Assembly: GCA_019459505.1 (NCBI GenBank)
Contig: JAIBEV010000098.1
Span: 1-64,000 of the forward strand
Direction: 5' to 3'
From: Candidatus Paracaedibacteraceae bacterium
GTDB lineage: Bacteria; Pseudomonadota; Alphaproteobacteria; Paracaedibacterales; Paracaedibacteraceae
DNA length: 64,000 nt
In this document: positions 8,528 to 17,750 of the stretch, piece after piece
Position numbering within the stretch: the stretch's first letter is position 1
Layout of the letters: every line of letters starts with the position of its first letter
Program-made: the position numbers and the translations under genes
The notes under the pieces: generated by a model
What the model saw: the letters and a program-made list of their open reading frames with translations, nothing else
Databases searched by the model: none
Told to the model about the DNA's origin: nothing

Positions 8528-8716
8528 GTATTAGGCTTTTCTTCTAACTATCGTTCTTTGCTATCAGGGAGCATCAAAAATATTAGTATCCGTCTTATGT
8601 GGATTGATGAGTTGATGAGGGATGATATTCTTCTGCTTCAATAAGGCGTGGTTTAGAAATAAGCCTATTAATAATTTATCCCTTGATTGGGGAGTATTCT
8701 ATTTTACAAGGGGCTT

Positions 8717-9742
8717 ATGAAATTAATTATAACTACTTTCCTTTTACTTCAATGCTCATGGGGGCAGGTTAATTTCACGCCCTCTTGGGTGGTTGATTTT
8801 CGTCAACTGCGCCCTATTAATGACTATATTATGGCCCCTTATGATATTATATTCGATTCAACCCAGGGCGCTGTTATGCCTAGAATGTATCGAAGTCCAA
8901 TTTTCTTTAAAAATGCTTCACATCAAAAATTTGATCTTTCAGGATTTAATGACTTACAAATATCGGGAAGTGCACAATATTCTTGGTTAGAGCTTAAAGA
9001 ATTAGTTGCCCATATCCATAAGAACCATAAAATACCCCATCATAAAATTTATATTTTTGACTTTAGAGAAGAGCCCCATGCTTTTATTAACAATGCAGCT
9101 GTGAGTTGGTTTTATGGACCTTTACCTGTTCAACAGAACAAATCATCCATCGAAGTAATCGACTCAGAGCTAAAAAGAATAAATCAAGTGAGAGCCTTTC
9201 CAAATGTTTTTATTAACACGATTGAAAAATCTGCTGATGGAATGCCCTCAGGCAAGGAAACCGGTGTTTATCCGGTTGAAGTTGTGATGCGGGAACAAGA
9301 AGCGGTCAAAAGTTTAGGGGTAAATTATGTGCGTTTGCCTGTAACGGATCATTTTCGCCCCGAGGAAAGAGATGTTGATGATTTTGTGGCAATTATCAAA
9401 GAATTGCCAGCGGGCGCTTGGCTGCATTTTAAATGCCGGGGCGGTAAAGGCCGCACAACAACCTTTATGACAATATTCGATATTATTCAAAACCCCAATG
9501 TCAAATTTGCAGAAATTTTAGCTCGACAAAAGGCTATTGGAGGCACCGATTTTGCTACAATACGCCCAAAGCTTGGTCAGGCATGGAAACAACGGTATGC
9601 CAATGAGCGTGCAAAGCTCATCCAAATTTTTTATGAGTATCGCCATGCCCACGATGGTTGGGATAAAATTAAATTTTCTGTGTGGGTTAAAAAGCATGGT
9701 CGCTATTTAGGATATTTAGGTGATCGATATTATATTGACTAG
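8717..9742 (+). CDS. PTP-like phytase (inositol polyphosphate phosphatase), secreted
   Basis: 341 aa from ATG 8717, which has AAGGGG 3-4 bp upstream and gives a proper signal peptide (KLIITTFLLLQCSWG); the upstream in-frame start at 8687 would bury it. The cysteine-phosphatase P-loop reads HFKCRGGKGRTT, with catalytic Cys240 and Arg246. A TDHFRPEERDVDDF segment (about 210-223) supplies the presumed general acid Asp, as in PTP-like phytases. Upstream FDLSGFNDLQISGSAQYS matches the family's substrate-lid region. Such enzymes release phosphate from myo-inositol phosphates. Exported, it could act on host inositol phosphates or in the periplasm; that is inference. Monocistronic, with long spacers on both sides. 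Confidence 0.87.
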   Translation: MKLIITTFLLLQCSWGQVNFTPSWVVDFRQLRPINDYIMAPYDIIFDSTQGAVMPRMYRSPIFFKNASHQKFDLSGFNDLQISGSAQYSWLELKELVAHIHKNHKIPHHKIYIFDFREEPHAFINNAAVSWFYGPLPVQQNKSSIEVIDSELKRINQVRAFPNVFINTIEKSADGMPSGKETGVYPVEVVMREQEAVKSLGVNYVRLPVTDHFRPEERDVDDFVAIIKELPAGAWLHFKCRGGKGRTTTFMTIFDIIQNPNVKFAEILARQKAIGGTDFATIRPKLGQAWKQRYANERAKLIQIFYEYRHAHDGWDKIKFSVWVKKHGRYLGYLGDRYYID

Positions 9743-10175
9743 TCAATAGGAAAAAAAGATATCCGTGTAATTGTTATGAATTTTTTATAGTGCAATTTAT
9801 TGCTCATCCGGTTGTTCAAGGCTGCTTTTCTAAGCAAGATTCCCCGTCATATAAATATAAGAATAGTTTCTTAATACCATTTATCAGTTTGTTACACCAT
9901 CCCCGAACCTTGTGGCTGGGTTGCTATGGGTTAAATGCAAAAAGGTGAGGGTAATAAAAAAATAGAGCAAACATATATAAGTTAAAATATATTAATTTTT
10001 TACGATTGCTTAGATATAATTTTCCCTGTTAAAATGACTTTTTAGTTTACATTTATTGATCCTAAAGAGGGAGAGTGCCTTCCTTGATAATTAAAATTCT
10101 ATAAAATTTATCCTCGTCAATGGGAGGTCTATCCTGTTGACTATTTACTATCCACTATCGTTATGGAGAATTGCC
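9743..10175. other. AT-rich intergenic region
   Basis: About 430 bp between the phytase and ABC exporter genes. I see no RNA gene or repeat copy. GGAG before the exporter start at 10176 is the only clear signal. Confidence 0.4.
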
Positions 10176-11945
10176 ATGATGAAAATCAAGGCACAGCATG
10201 TGTTTGCGTGTATATTTAATGCGGCAGCTCATTATAAATTATCGATTGTTTTTATGTTTTTTTTAGCCATCGTTTGGGCGGTGGACGTTTCAGTTCACTC
10301 TTATTTACAAAAACTAATTATTGATGGGATCGCGGATCACCCTAAAAATATTTTTGAAGCAGTTGGAATGCCAGCAATGTTATTTATATTACTGTCTTTC
10401 TTAATGTCGACAGTATTCCGCCTATATGAATACCTGGTTTCAATTAAAATGATTCCTGAGATGCGTAAATATATAGGACAACGCTATATAAGTCATCTGC
10501 TAAACCAAAGTCATACCTTTTTTCAAGATCAATTTACTGGAGGGTTAGCCAATAAAATTAATGACTTAGTAATATATGTCCCTGAAATTATTCAGATTAT
10601 GATCGATCAGTTTTTTAGTCGTTTTTTAATGTTGGGCATAGCTACTTATACATTGTGGCTGGTTAATCCTGTTTTTGCCTACTTGATGTTAGGGTGGACA
10701 GTATTTTTTATCATTCTCTCGCTATTTCTTGCTAAACGTTTAACTAATCTTTCAGATAAATGGTCAGAGTGTAATTCTCTAAATACCGGACGAATGGTTG
10801 ACATTTTATCTAATATGGTGGCGTTGCGATTATTTGCACGCAAAAAGTATGAATATGAGTATATCTCAGAAGGATTTGAGGAGGCCGTCCAAGCAGAAAA
10901 ACGTCTTAATTGGAATTACTTCTGGGTGTGGTTTACCTATGGTTATTCTTTTGTCTTTACCTTAGCTCTAAATATGTATTTTCTTTTGAAAAAACGAGAA
11001 TTAGGGGTGATCTCTGTTGGTGATTTTGCCTTGGTCATTTCTCTGAACGTAGCCATCGTCGATGTTTTATGGCAATTAACCTGGCAATTTTCTCAATTCA
11101 CAAAATGCTATGGAAAAATTTCCCAAGCTTTAAGAGTGGCTTTGCAGCCTAGGGAAATTAAAGATGCTCCCGATGCTAAGCCCTTGGTTGTGAAACAAGG
11201 AGTTATTAAGTTTCAAAGTGTTACTTTTTGCTATAAAGGCATTGATCCCTTGTTTAAGAATTTATCTGTGACCATTGAAGCAGGGCAGAAAGTAGGATTG
11301 GTTGGTTATTCTGGGAGTGGTAAAACAACTTTTGTTAATTTGATTCTGCGCCTTTACGAAGTGACGGGGGGGACAATCATAATTGATGATCAATCGGTGA
11401 AGGAGGTCACCTTAGAGACTCTTTACCGATCAATTGCTACGATTCCTCAGGAATCTTCTCTATTTCATCGTACCTTATATGAAAATATTAAATATGGCCG
11501 TCCTGAGGCTCAGGAGGTTGAGGTTATAGAGGCAGCTAAAAAATCCTGTTCCCACGAGTTTATTTCTCGTCTTCCAGAGGGATATGAAACAATGGTGGGA
11601 GAGCGGGGAGTCAAATTGTCAGGCGGGCAACGGCAACGAATTGCAATTGCTCGGGCAATTTTGAAAGATGCTCCTATCTTAATTTTAGATGAAGCAACTT
11701 CTCAGTTAGATTCATTAACTGAAAGCGTGATTCAAGATTCATTATGGCAAGCTATGCAAGGCAAAACAGCCATTGTCATAGCGCACCGATTGTCAACTTT
11801 ATTACGAATGGATCGCATTTTGGTCTTTAACAAAGGACAAATTGTCCAAGATGGCTTCCATGAAGATTTATTAAAGCAGGATGGGCTTTATAAGCAATTA
11901 TGGAGTAGTCAAGTGGGCGGTTTTCTGTCAGACGGTCATTATTAA
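10176..11945 (+). CDS. ABC exporter, fused permease and ATPase (MsbA/multidrug type)
   Basis: 589-aa half-transporter. The N-terminal part has about six predicted transmembrane helices (for example SIVFMFFLAIVWAV and MLFILLSFLMSTVF). The C-terminal nucleotide-binding domain has Walker A GYSGSGKTT near 377-385, a Q-loop in IATIPQESSLFH, the signature LSGGQRQRIAIARA near 481, and Walker B ILILDEATSQLD near 502, then an H-loop IVIAHRLST. This is the type IV exporter layout of MsbA, multidrug and peptide exporters; the substrate cannot be told. ATG 10176 follows GGAG at 7 bp; a TTG at 10137 is less likely. A terminator follows. Confidence 0.9.
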   Translation: MMKIKAQHVFACIFNAAAHYKLSIVFMFFLAIVWAVDVSVHSYLQKLIIDGIADHPKNIFEAVGMPAMLFILLSFLMSTVFRLYEYLVSIKMIPEMRKYIGQRYISHLLNQSHTFFQDQFTGGLANKINDLVIYVPEIIQIMIDQFFSRFLMLGIATYTLWLVNPVFAYLMLGWTVFFIILSLFLAKRLTNLSDKWSECNSLNTGRMVDILSNMVALRLFARKKYEYEYISEGFEEAVQAEKRLNWNYFWVWFTYGYSFVFTLALNMYFLLKKRELGVISVGDFALVISLNVAIVDVLWQLTWQFSQFTKCYGKISQALRVALQPREIKDAPDAKPLVVKQGVIKFQSVTFCYKGIDPLFKNLSVTIEAGQKVGLVGYSGSGKTTFVNLILRLYEVTGGTIIIDDQSVKEVTLETLYRSIATIPQESSLFHRTLYENIKYGRPEAQEVEVIEAAKKSCSHEFISRLPEGYETMVGERGVKLSGGQRQRIAIARAILKDAPILILDEATSQLDSLTESVIQDSLWQAMQGKTAIVIAHRLSTLLRMDRILVFNKGQIVQDGFHEDLLKQDGLYKQLWSSQVGGFLSDGHY

Positions 11946-11956
11946 ATAGGATAACC

Positions 11957-11993
11957 GCCACTTATAAACCTAAAAAAGTGGCTGTTTCTTTTT
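11957..11993 (+). terminator. Rho-independent terminator after the ABC exporter
   Basis: Stem GCCACTT / AAGTGGC (7 bp) with a 12-base loop is followed by TGTTTCTTTTTT. It starts 12 bp after the exporter stop codon. Confidence 0.75.
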
Positions 11994-12189
11994 TAAAAAG
12001 TACGAAAAATTTAGGCAATAAGAGAAATTAAGTTTTTATTAATAATAATTAACGTGAGAAAAATCTATATAAATCAACAAAATACACGGATGAATAAAAT
12101 AATTTTTTTTTATTATAATAAATGCTATGCATTCCTTAAAATTTGTTGTAATTTCTCTTTAACTAAAATTTTAAAGAAAGATAGTCCAC

Positions 12190-14247
12190 ATGAATTTATG
12201 GAAATACTTAATGTTGAGCGTAAGCATGGTAAATTGTGCCCAAGCTATTATTTTAGAAGAGATTATTGAGGGAACACATTTGGCACGCATAAATCGAGGG
12301 GATATGGCGCCATCTACCGAGGAACCCGATTCTATTCCTGGCTTGAATGTAAGAAAAGAACCTAGAATGGTGGTGGATGAAGAAGGCAAGCCTGATCCAA
12401 TGGAACAAGATGGCTGCCCTAATACAGCGGATGAGGGAGAGGGAACGGATATCCTAGGCCAGGATGATGGCTGGCCCAGTAGAGCTTTCGAGAGGGCTAA
12501 AATTGATGAAGCTATAGCAGGATTTTTCTCTCATAAGCGGATCGCTTATTATTTAGGATCCTTTGACCCGGTACATAAAGGCCATGAAGCGGTGGCTAAC
12601 CACGTTATTAATATGGATGTAATCACTCAAATTATTAATGAGAGCGTCACAAGGGATAAAATTGATTATACTTTAATTTGTCCTATATGGGGAGGCGATT
12701 CAATGAAACAGCGAACTAGTATTGAGTTGCGCTTGAATATGCTATTTAAAGTTTTTGAAAAACATCCGCATGTTATTGTGACTCGTATGCCACCTTATAA
12801 ATTACAAGAATTATTTACGCAACGGGTGAGTTCGGATAGTAACAATATTGTTGTTAAGATTCCTGGTTTGCAATTTTTTGGACTCCTAGGCTCTGATATT
12901 CCGGATACATTTCATGCAAAAATGAAACCCGACGTTCCTAATTTTATGGCAGGTACCGTCATTTCACCAGACCGTATGTTTACTACCTTTGGGGCGGTCG
13001 ATGCTCTGCCGGTGGAGAGTTATCTCATAGCCCTTCGAGGGGATGCTCCGCAGCACATTAAAGAGATGAAGGAGTTCGTGGATAAACCTGCAACGGTTTT
13101 TGAGCCAGGCTGTAATGTTAAAAGAATGTCTTCTACCGAGTTCAAGAAGCTATATAAGAAAAAAATGAGTACGACAGTTTCAACTGCTGAAGAAGAGGGA
13201 GCTTCAAGGGCTGGACAGGAAGAACCTCTAACGGCTGAGACTATGATACACCCAGGTGTCTTTGAAATTATTCTAGAAAATAATTTATATATGGATAGAA
13301 AGATAAGCAGTGAGTCAGTATCTGGTCAGACGAGAGAGGATGGTGTGGCCAATGCTGAAGAAGGTAAAGTAGAAATTATGGATTACACGGGAACTCTGCT
13401 AAATATTCCTACAATTAAAGTTGAGTCCGCTATGGAGGAGGAGAGCGGTGAAGACCCTGTACAAGAGCGAGACCTAGATGATAATACTATCTTTATATAT
13501 CAAGCTTCGACGAGCGTACCTACTTATCATCTTCCTGTGAATGATAGTTTAATCTCTAAGGAGCTTGTAAGGAATCTTCATCTTTCTCCACGGGGTAAAG
13601 ATCCAAAAGGGGACACAGAGAGGTTGAGTTTTAATCCTGCTGTAATCTCTTCTATAGAGAACAATAATCTTTCTCCACGTTTTCTTGAAGGTACTTCTGA
13701 AAATAAATCTACACTTAATCGTGTGGTAAAGGGTGTAAAGAAAGGAAGTGCTGCAATCCGTCGAGTGCTATCTAGATCGTCTTCTGCAGGTAACTCAGTC
13801 AATAATGATATTCAGCCTACTTCCGATGCCAATAAAGAAAATGTAAGACCATTAGGAAAGTCTCAATCTTTAGGGAGCTCTGTAGGGACCGCTTCCAAGA
13901 GGCTGAGAACATTATCCAACTCTCAACCAGAACAAGAGAGAAAAACCTTCATTCCTACAGGCGATAATTATAAACCATTAATAAAGTCTCAATCCTTGAG
14001 ATCCCCTTTAGGCAATCCCCATACAGCAATTTTAGTGGAGCCTGCTCTTACTCTTCCCCTTAACTCATCTTTAGGAACATCTCGATCTTTAGAATTGAAT
14101 TTGGATGCTCTTAATGTCCCAAAGGAGAAGCAAAAGAGATCTCTATCGATGTCAGACCCATCATCATACTCTCATAAAAGCAAGTTGACTACGCAGGGAG
14201 GGGTAGTGGATGATAATGGTACAGTATTAGAGGACTCTCTTGCTTAA
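12190..14247 (+). CDS. Secreted NMNAT-like nucleotidyltransferase with low-complexity tail
   Basis: 685 aa. Residues 1-19 form a signal peptide (LWKYLMLSVSMVNCAQA). An acidic stretch (about 38-95) is followed by a nucleotidyltransferase domain: YLGSFDPVHKGH at 121-132 carries the HxGH ATP-binding motif, LLGSD is at 232-236, SSTEFKK at 314-320 matches the ISSTxxR motif, and HPGVFEIILENNLY at 354-367 matches the closing motif of NadD-type enzymes. NadD/NMNAT proteins join ATP to nicotinate or nicotinamide mononucleotide to make the NAD precursor. The last 300 residues are Ser-, Lys- and Arg-rich and look disordered, with KSQSL repeated at 557 and 599. A secreted, tailed enzyme of this fold is unusual; a host-directed effector is my inference. 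The normal cytoplasmic NadD is about 200 aa. Confidence 0.75.
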   Translation: MNLWKYLMLSVSMVNCAQAIILEEIIEGTHLARINRGDMAPSTEEPDSIPGLNVRKEPRMVVDEEGKPDPMEQDGCPNTADEGEGTDILGQDDGWPSRAFERAKIDEAIAGFFSHKRIAYYLGSFDPVHKGHEAVANHVINMDVITQIINESVTRDKIDYTLICPIWGGDSMKQRTSIELRLNMLFKVFEKHPHVIVTRMPPYKLQELFTQRVSSDSNNIVVKIPGLQFFGLLGSDIPDTFHAKMKPDVPNFMAGTVISPDRMFTTFGAVDALPVESYLIALRGDAPQHIKEMKEFVDKPATVFEPGCNVKRMSSTEFKKLYKKKMSTTVSTAEEEGASRAGQEEPLTAETMIHPGVFEIILENNLYMDRKISSESVSGQTREDGVANAEEGKVEIMDYTGTLLNIPTIKVESAMEEESGEDPVQERDLDDNTIFIYQASTSVPTYHLPVNDSLISKELVRNLHLSPRGKDPKGDTERLSFNPAVISSIENNNLSPRFLEGTSENKSTLNRVVKGVKKGSAAIRRVLSRSSSAGNSVNNDIQPTSDANKENVRPLGKSQSLGSSVGTASKRLRTLSNSQPEQERKTFIPTGDNYKPLIKSQSLRSPLGNPHTAILVEPALTLPLNSSLGTSRSLELNLDALNVPKEKQKRSLSMSDPSSYSHKSKLTTQGGVVDDNGTVLEDSLA

Positions 14248-14416
14248 TTAGTATTTAGTAGGGTCATAAAACGGACGGAACTCTGTTCTACCCTTAATAG
14301 TTTCCCGCTCCCTATAGAATTTATTGAGTTTTGAGGGAAGGCCGGAGGTAGGATTAAGAGATTAACCTGAAGCTAACTATTCTCTTTATCTGAGAAACTT
14401 TAGGTAATAAGAAAAA

Positions 14417-14450
14417 TAAAAAAAGCTCTAATATTTAGAGCTTTTTTTAT
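14417..14450. terminator. Bidirectional terminator hairpin
   Basis: A perfect stem AAAAAGCTCTAA / TTAGAGCTTTTT with a 3-base loop is flanked by A and T runs. It lies 170 bp after the NMNAT-like gene and can end transcription from either side. Confidence 0.8.
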
Positions 14451-14566
14451 TTGAGTGCTTCTGAATTACTCTTCCAGAAAAATTTTGAATCATTTAAACA
14501 ATAGATGGTAAAAGGTTTTGTGCTCTCTTAACTATGATAAAGAAGATAGTCAAAATAGTATAAAGA

Positions 14567-14588
14567 AAGGGCCCTTTGCAGGGCCCTT
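14567..14588. terminator. Hairpin in convergent spacer
   Basis: AAGGGCCC / GGGCCCTT (8 bp) around a 6-base loop TTTGCA. No strong T-run follows on either strand, so it may be a weak terminator or an RNA-stabilising hairpin. Confidence 0.5.
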
Positions 14589-14847
14589 ATAGTTCTTGCT
14601 GGACGATTCCAGAGGAAGGTTAAGGTCGTCCATTTTTTATTATTGGAAAGCGATTTTAGGAGGAGGGATAAAAACCGCTTTCAAAGCCACAGATTCGGGG
14701 AGGGTTTTAGAGGGTTATGATCTCGAACCTGTGGTATCTCTTGATTCACTATACATATGGGAATGAAATTTTATTTGTGCCATACTTTTTTTTATTATTT
14801 TCAATTTTTTATCAACAGGGCAGGATCTCTTTTTTATTATCTAATAA

Positions 14848-14884
14848 AAAGCCCCTGTACCATAGGGCGTAGGGGCTTATTTAT
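14848..14884. terminator. Terminator hairpin downstream of sppA
   Basis: AAAGCCCCT and AGGGGCTT pair around a 14-base loop, with a T-rich stretch on the plus side and an A/T-rich stretch on the minus side. It is 14 bp beyond the sppA stop and probably ends the fabI-aroC-sppA transcript. The spacer 14248-14897 otherwise shows only this and two more hairpins. Confidence 0.65.
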
Positions 14885-14897
14885 CAACTTCTATAAT

Positions 14898-16634
14898 TTA
14901 CATAACCAATCGAACGCGATTCGTAGCCGTGACATGGTTAAATTCTGTCTTCATACCAATGGCTTGTTTAATCATGGCTATAGATTCTTCGCTCAAAAGG
15001 GAAAATAGTAAGGGAAGACCCACATTAACTCTGTTAAAGATGACAATATTTGGATCTTCGGTGTTGGCTACATTTGCAATTTTTTTAGCTTCATTTAAAG
15101 CCGAAAAGAATCCGCCAATTTCATCAACTAAACCATTTTCCTTAGCTTGAATTCCAGACCATACTTGGCCACCCGCAATGGATTTTACCTTTTCGAGAGG
15201 AAGTTTACGTCCCTCCGCTACTGTTTGTGTGAAGTTCGTATAGAAATCATCCAGACTTTCTTGCACTTTTTTCCAGGCCGCTTCGTTAAAATCTTGCGTC
15301 ATTGACCACATCCCCGCATTAGTGCCAATTTGAACACGGTCCCAAGTTATGCCATAATTTTCGGTGGCTTTACCAATATTGGGTTTTGCCATGGCAATAC
15401 CGATAGAGCCTGTTAGGGTGGTAGCATTTGCATAAATTTTTGTAGCGGGAGCCGCCATATAATAACCCGCGGATGCAGCGACGCTACCCATAGAAATAAT
15501 AACAGGGATGCCTTTGTCAACAGTACGCTTGACCGCTCTATAAATGGTTTCAGCTCCTGAAACTGCGCCTCCAGGTGTGTTGACCCTGAAAACAATAGCT
15601 TTTACCTCAGGATCTCTAGTTGCCATTTCAAAGGATTTATCCAATGATTCAGGCGCATAAGGATCATTTAAGTTTAAGGCTGTACTGCCTGAGGGTGGAA
15701 CCTCTGATTCCAAGAAAATAATACCAATTTTATTTTTTGACTGAGGTCGTTTGTTTTGCGGGGAATATCCCTTTTCAGTCACAAAAGCGACTTTATCCCC
15801 AAGTTCCACCTTAATTTTATCCCGTACTTGGTCGCGATAAATAAGCTCATCCAATAATTTGACCTGAAGGGCCTGCTGATCTGGGTGAGGCGCTGTATTC
15901 ATCAAGGTTACATAGGTTTCTTTATCTAATCCCCGACCTTTTGCTGTTGTCTCCTGGATATGGGACAGAATGGATGAAATAACACTGTATAGATTTTCTT
16001 TGACCTCAGGGGTAAAATCAGCCCGTGTAAATTTATCAATCACACCTTTCTGCTCATTTCGGCGGGCTGCTTGAACCGTGATATCAAATTCATCCAACAA
16101 ATTTTTTAGGAAAAAAGATTCTAGGGAAGCACCAATAACACTGACAGCCCCGTGCGGTTGCATATAAACTTTATCCGCAATTGAAGCTAGATAATAAGAA
16201 GATGTGCCATTGGATCCATCACCAAAAGCATAAGCAAAAGCGTAAATCTTTTTGCCTGCTTTACGAAAATCTTCTAAAGCAGTTCTTAGTTCTTCTGCTT
16301 GAGCCGCACTCATCGCGGTGCCGATGATGGACAAGCTGATTGCTTTAATGCGGGGATCTATCGTTGCTTCATTGACCAGTTCCACGATTTCAACTAAGGA
16401 TTGGGTGCGGTATTTTTGTAACTGCGATAAAATACTGGTCGGTAAATTAAAATCCTTTATGGGTAAGCCACCCACCTCAAGTTGCAAAACAGAATGGTCT
16501 GTAATGGGGTCAGAGTCGGGGTCCATTTGGGCTGTTCGAACAAATTTCATATAGCCAATAATAAGAACCACCACCACAACAAACCCAATAGTTGAAAAAA
16601 TCAACCCTAAGGCACGACGAATAAACTTAAGCAT
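14898..16634 (-). CDS. sppA: Signal peptide peptidase SppA, long (67K) form
   Basis: 578-aa membrane-bound serine protease that degrades cleaved signal peptides in the membrane or periplasm. An N-terminal anchor spans residues 10-28. It has two tandem peptidase S49 domains, as in Escherichia coli SppA. The catalytic Lys is in NEQKGVIDKFTRADF (Lys196), aligned by motif with E. coli Lys209, and the nucleophile Ser388 lies in SMGSVAASAGYYMAAPA. Both catalytic residues are therefore retained. Transcribed after fabI and aroC on the minus strand, 23 bp after aroC, with terminator hairpins downstream. Confidence 0.93.
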   Translation of the reverse strand: MLKFIRRALGLIFSTIGFVVVVVLIIGYMKFVRTAQMDPDSDPITDHSVLQLEVGGLPIKDFNLPTSILSQLQKYRTQSLVEIVELVNEATIDPRIKAISLSIIGTAMSAAQAEELRTALEDFRKAGKKIYAFAYAFGDGSNGTSSYYLASIADKVYMQPHGAVSVIGASLESFFLKNLLDEFDITVQAARRNEQKGVIDKFTRADFTPEVKENLYSVISSILSHIQETTAKGRGLDKETYVTLMNTAPHPDQQALQVKLLDELIYRDQVRDKIKVELGDKVAFVTEKGYSPQNKRPQSKNKIGIIFLESEVPPSGSTALNLNDPYAPESLDKSFEMATRDPEVKAIVFRVNTPGGAVSGAETIYRAVKRTVDKGIPVIISMGSVAASAGYYMAAPATKIYANATTLTGSIGIAMAKPNIGKATENYGITWDRVQIGTNAGMWSMTQDFNEAAWKKVQESLDDFYTNFTQTVAEGRKLPLEKVKSIAGGQVWSGIQAKENGLVDEIGGFFSALNEAKKIANVANTEDPNIVIFNRVNVGLPLLFSLLSEESIAMIKQAIGMKTEFNHVTATNRVRLVM

Positions 16635-16657
16635 GTTTCCCCCCTCTAATCTGATCT

Positions 16658-17743
16658 TTATTTTCTAAATTTGCTGCCGCATTGGCCTTGCCATCTTAGA
16701 AAATGATCCATAATAACTAAGCTTACCATGCCTTCGACAATAGGAACAGCACGAATGCCAACACATGGATCATGACGACCGGTAATGGAGACATCTACAG
16801 GAATTTCATCTTTTGTTAACGCTTTACGTGATTGAAGCGTTGAACTGGTTGGTTTTAGAGCCACCCGACAAATAATATCCTGGCCTGTTGAAATGCCTCC
16901 TACAATCCCCCCTGCTTTGTTGGTTAAGTGCTTGGTGGGCGTTTCTGCTGAAAGTTCATCATATCCGTTTTCTGCGTTGACACAGCTGAAACCATCTCCT
17001 ATTTCCACCCCCTTAACAGCATTAATGCTCATCAATGCTTTAGCAAGATCTGCATCTAACTTGTCATAGACAGGTTCGCCCAAGCCAGCTGGCATATTCT
17101 TGACATGGACTTCGATTAACGCTCCCACGGAGCGTCCTTGAAATCTTATGTCATTCAGATAAGATGTCCATGGTTGAATGGTTCTTTCTTCGGGGCAAAA
17201 TAAAGGATTTTCCGGATAAGAATGTCCTAGCCACGGAGCGTTAAGTTTTTGGCTTCCAAGTTGAATAACAGCGGCTGTAACTTGGAGAGTAGGAAAAAAT
17301 GATTGCAGAATTTGTTTGGCTATTTCGCCGGCAGCCACCCGAATAGCTGTTTCACGAGCTGATGCCCGTCCGCTGCCTCGGTGATCTACATGCCCATACT
17401 TCATGGTGTAACTGTAATCCGCATGACCCGGTCGATAAACATTTTTAAAGGCATCATAGTCGCCCGAGCGTTGATCTGTATTATAAATTAAAAAGGATAA
17501 GGGTGTACCTAAGGTTTTACCCTCGTATAGACCAGACAGAATATGGATTTGATCAGATTCTTGACGCGGAGAAGTTAATCCGTGGGGACCGCCAGGCTTA
17601 CGCCGGTCTAAGGCCTTTTGAATTTTCTCTATATCTAAAGAAATGCCAGGAGGAACCCCATCTAAGACACCACCAATGGCTGTCCCATGACTTTCACCCC
17701 ATGAGGTTAGAGTAAAGGCTTGACCGATGGTGTTCCCTGGCAT
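16658..17743 (-). CDS. aroC: Chorismate synthase
   Basis: 361-aa FMN-dependent enzyme that converts 5-enolpyruvylshikimate 3-phosphate to chorismate, the last step of the shikimate pathway, in the cytoplasm. Family motifs are clear: the N-terminal TSWGESHG, RPGHADYSYTMKYG, GSGRASARETA, and the C-terminal GRHDPCVGIRAVPIVE. Length is normal. It starts 7 bp after the fabI stop, so the two are co-transcribed. Shikimate kinase is encoded at 293-904; the other pathway genes are not in this window. Confidence 0.96.
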   Translation of the reverse strand: MPGNTIGQAFTLTSWGESHGTAIGGVLDGVPPGISLDIEKIQKALDRRKPGGPHGLTSPRQESDQIHILSGLYEGKTLGTPLSFLIYNTDQRSGDYDAFKNVYRPGHADYSYTMKYGHVDHRGSGRASARETAIRVAAGEIAKQILQSFFPTLQVTAAVIQLGSQKLNAPWLGHSYPENPLFCPEERTIQPWTSYLNDIRFQGRSVGALIEVHVKNMPAGLGEPVYDKLDADLAKALMSINAVKGVEIGDGFSCVNAENGYDELSAETPTKHLTNKAGGIVGGISTGQDIICRVALKPTSSTLQSRKALTKDEIPVDVSITGRHDPCVGIRAVPIVEGMVSLVIMDHFLRWQGQCGSKFRK

Positions 17744-17750
17744 TAGAAAC

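Noticed and set aside
12054-12269. Plus-strand 71-codon frame overlapping the NMNAT-like gene start
   Set aside because: No ribosome site, very AT-rich low-complexity composition, and it conflicts with the better-supported gene at 12190.
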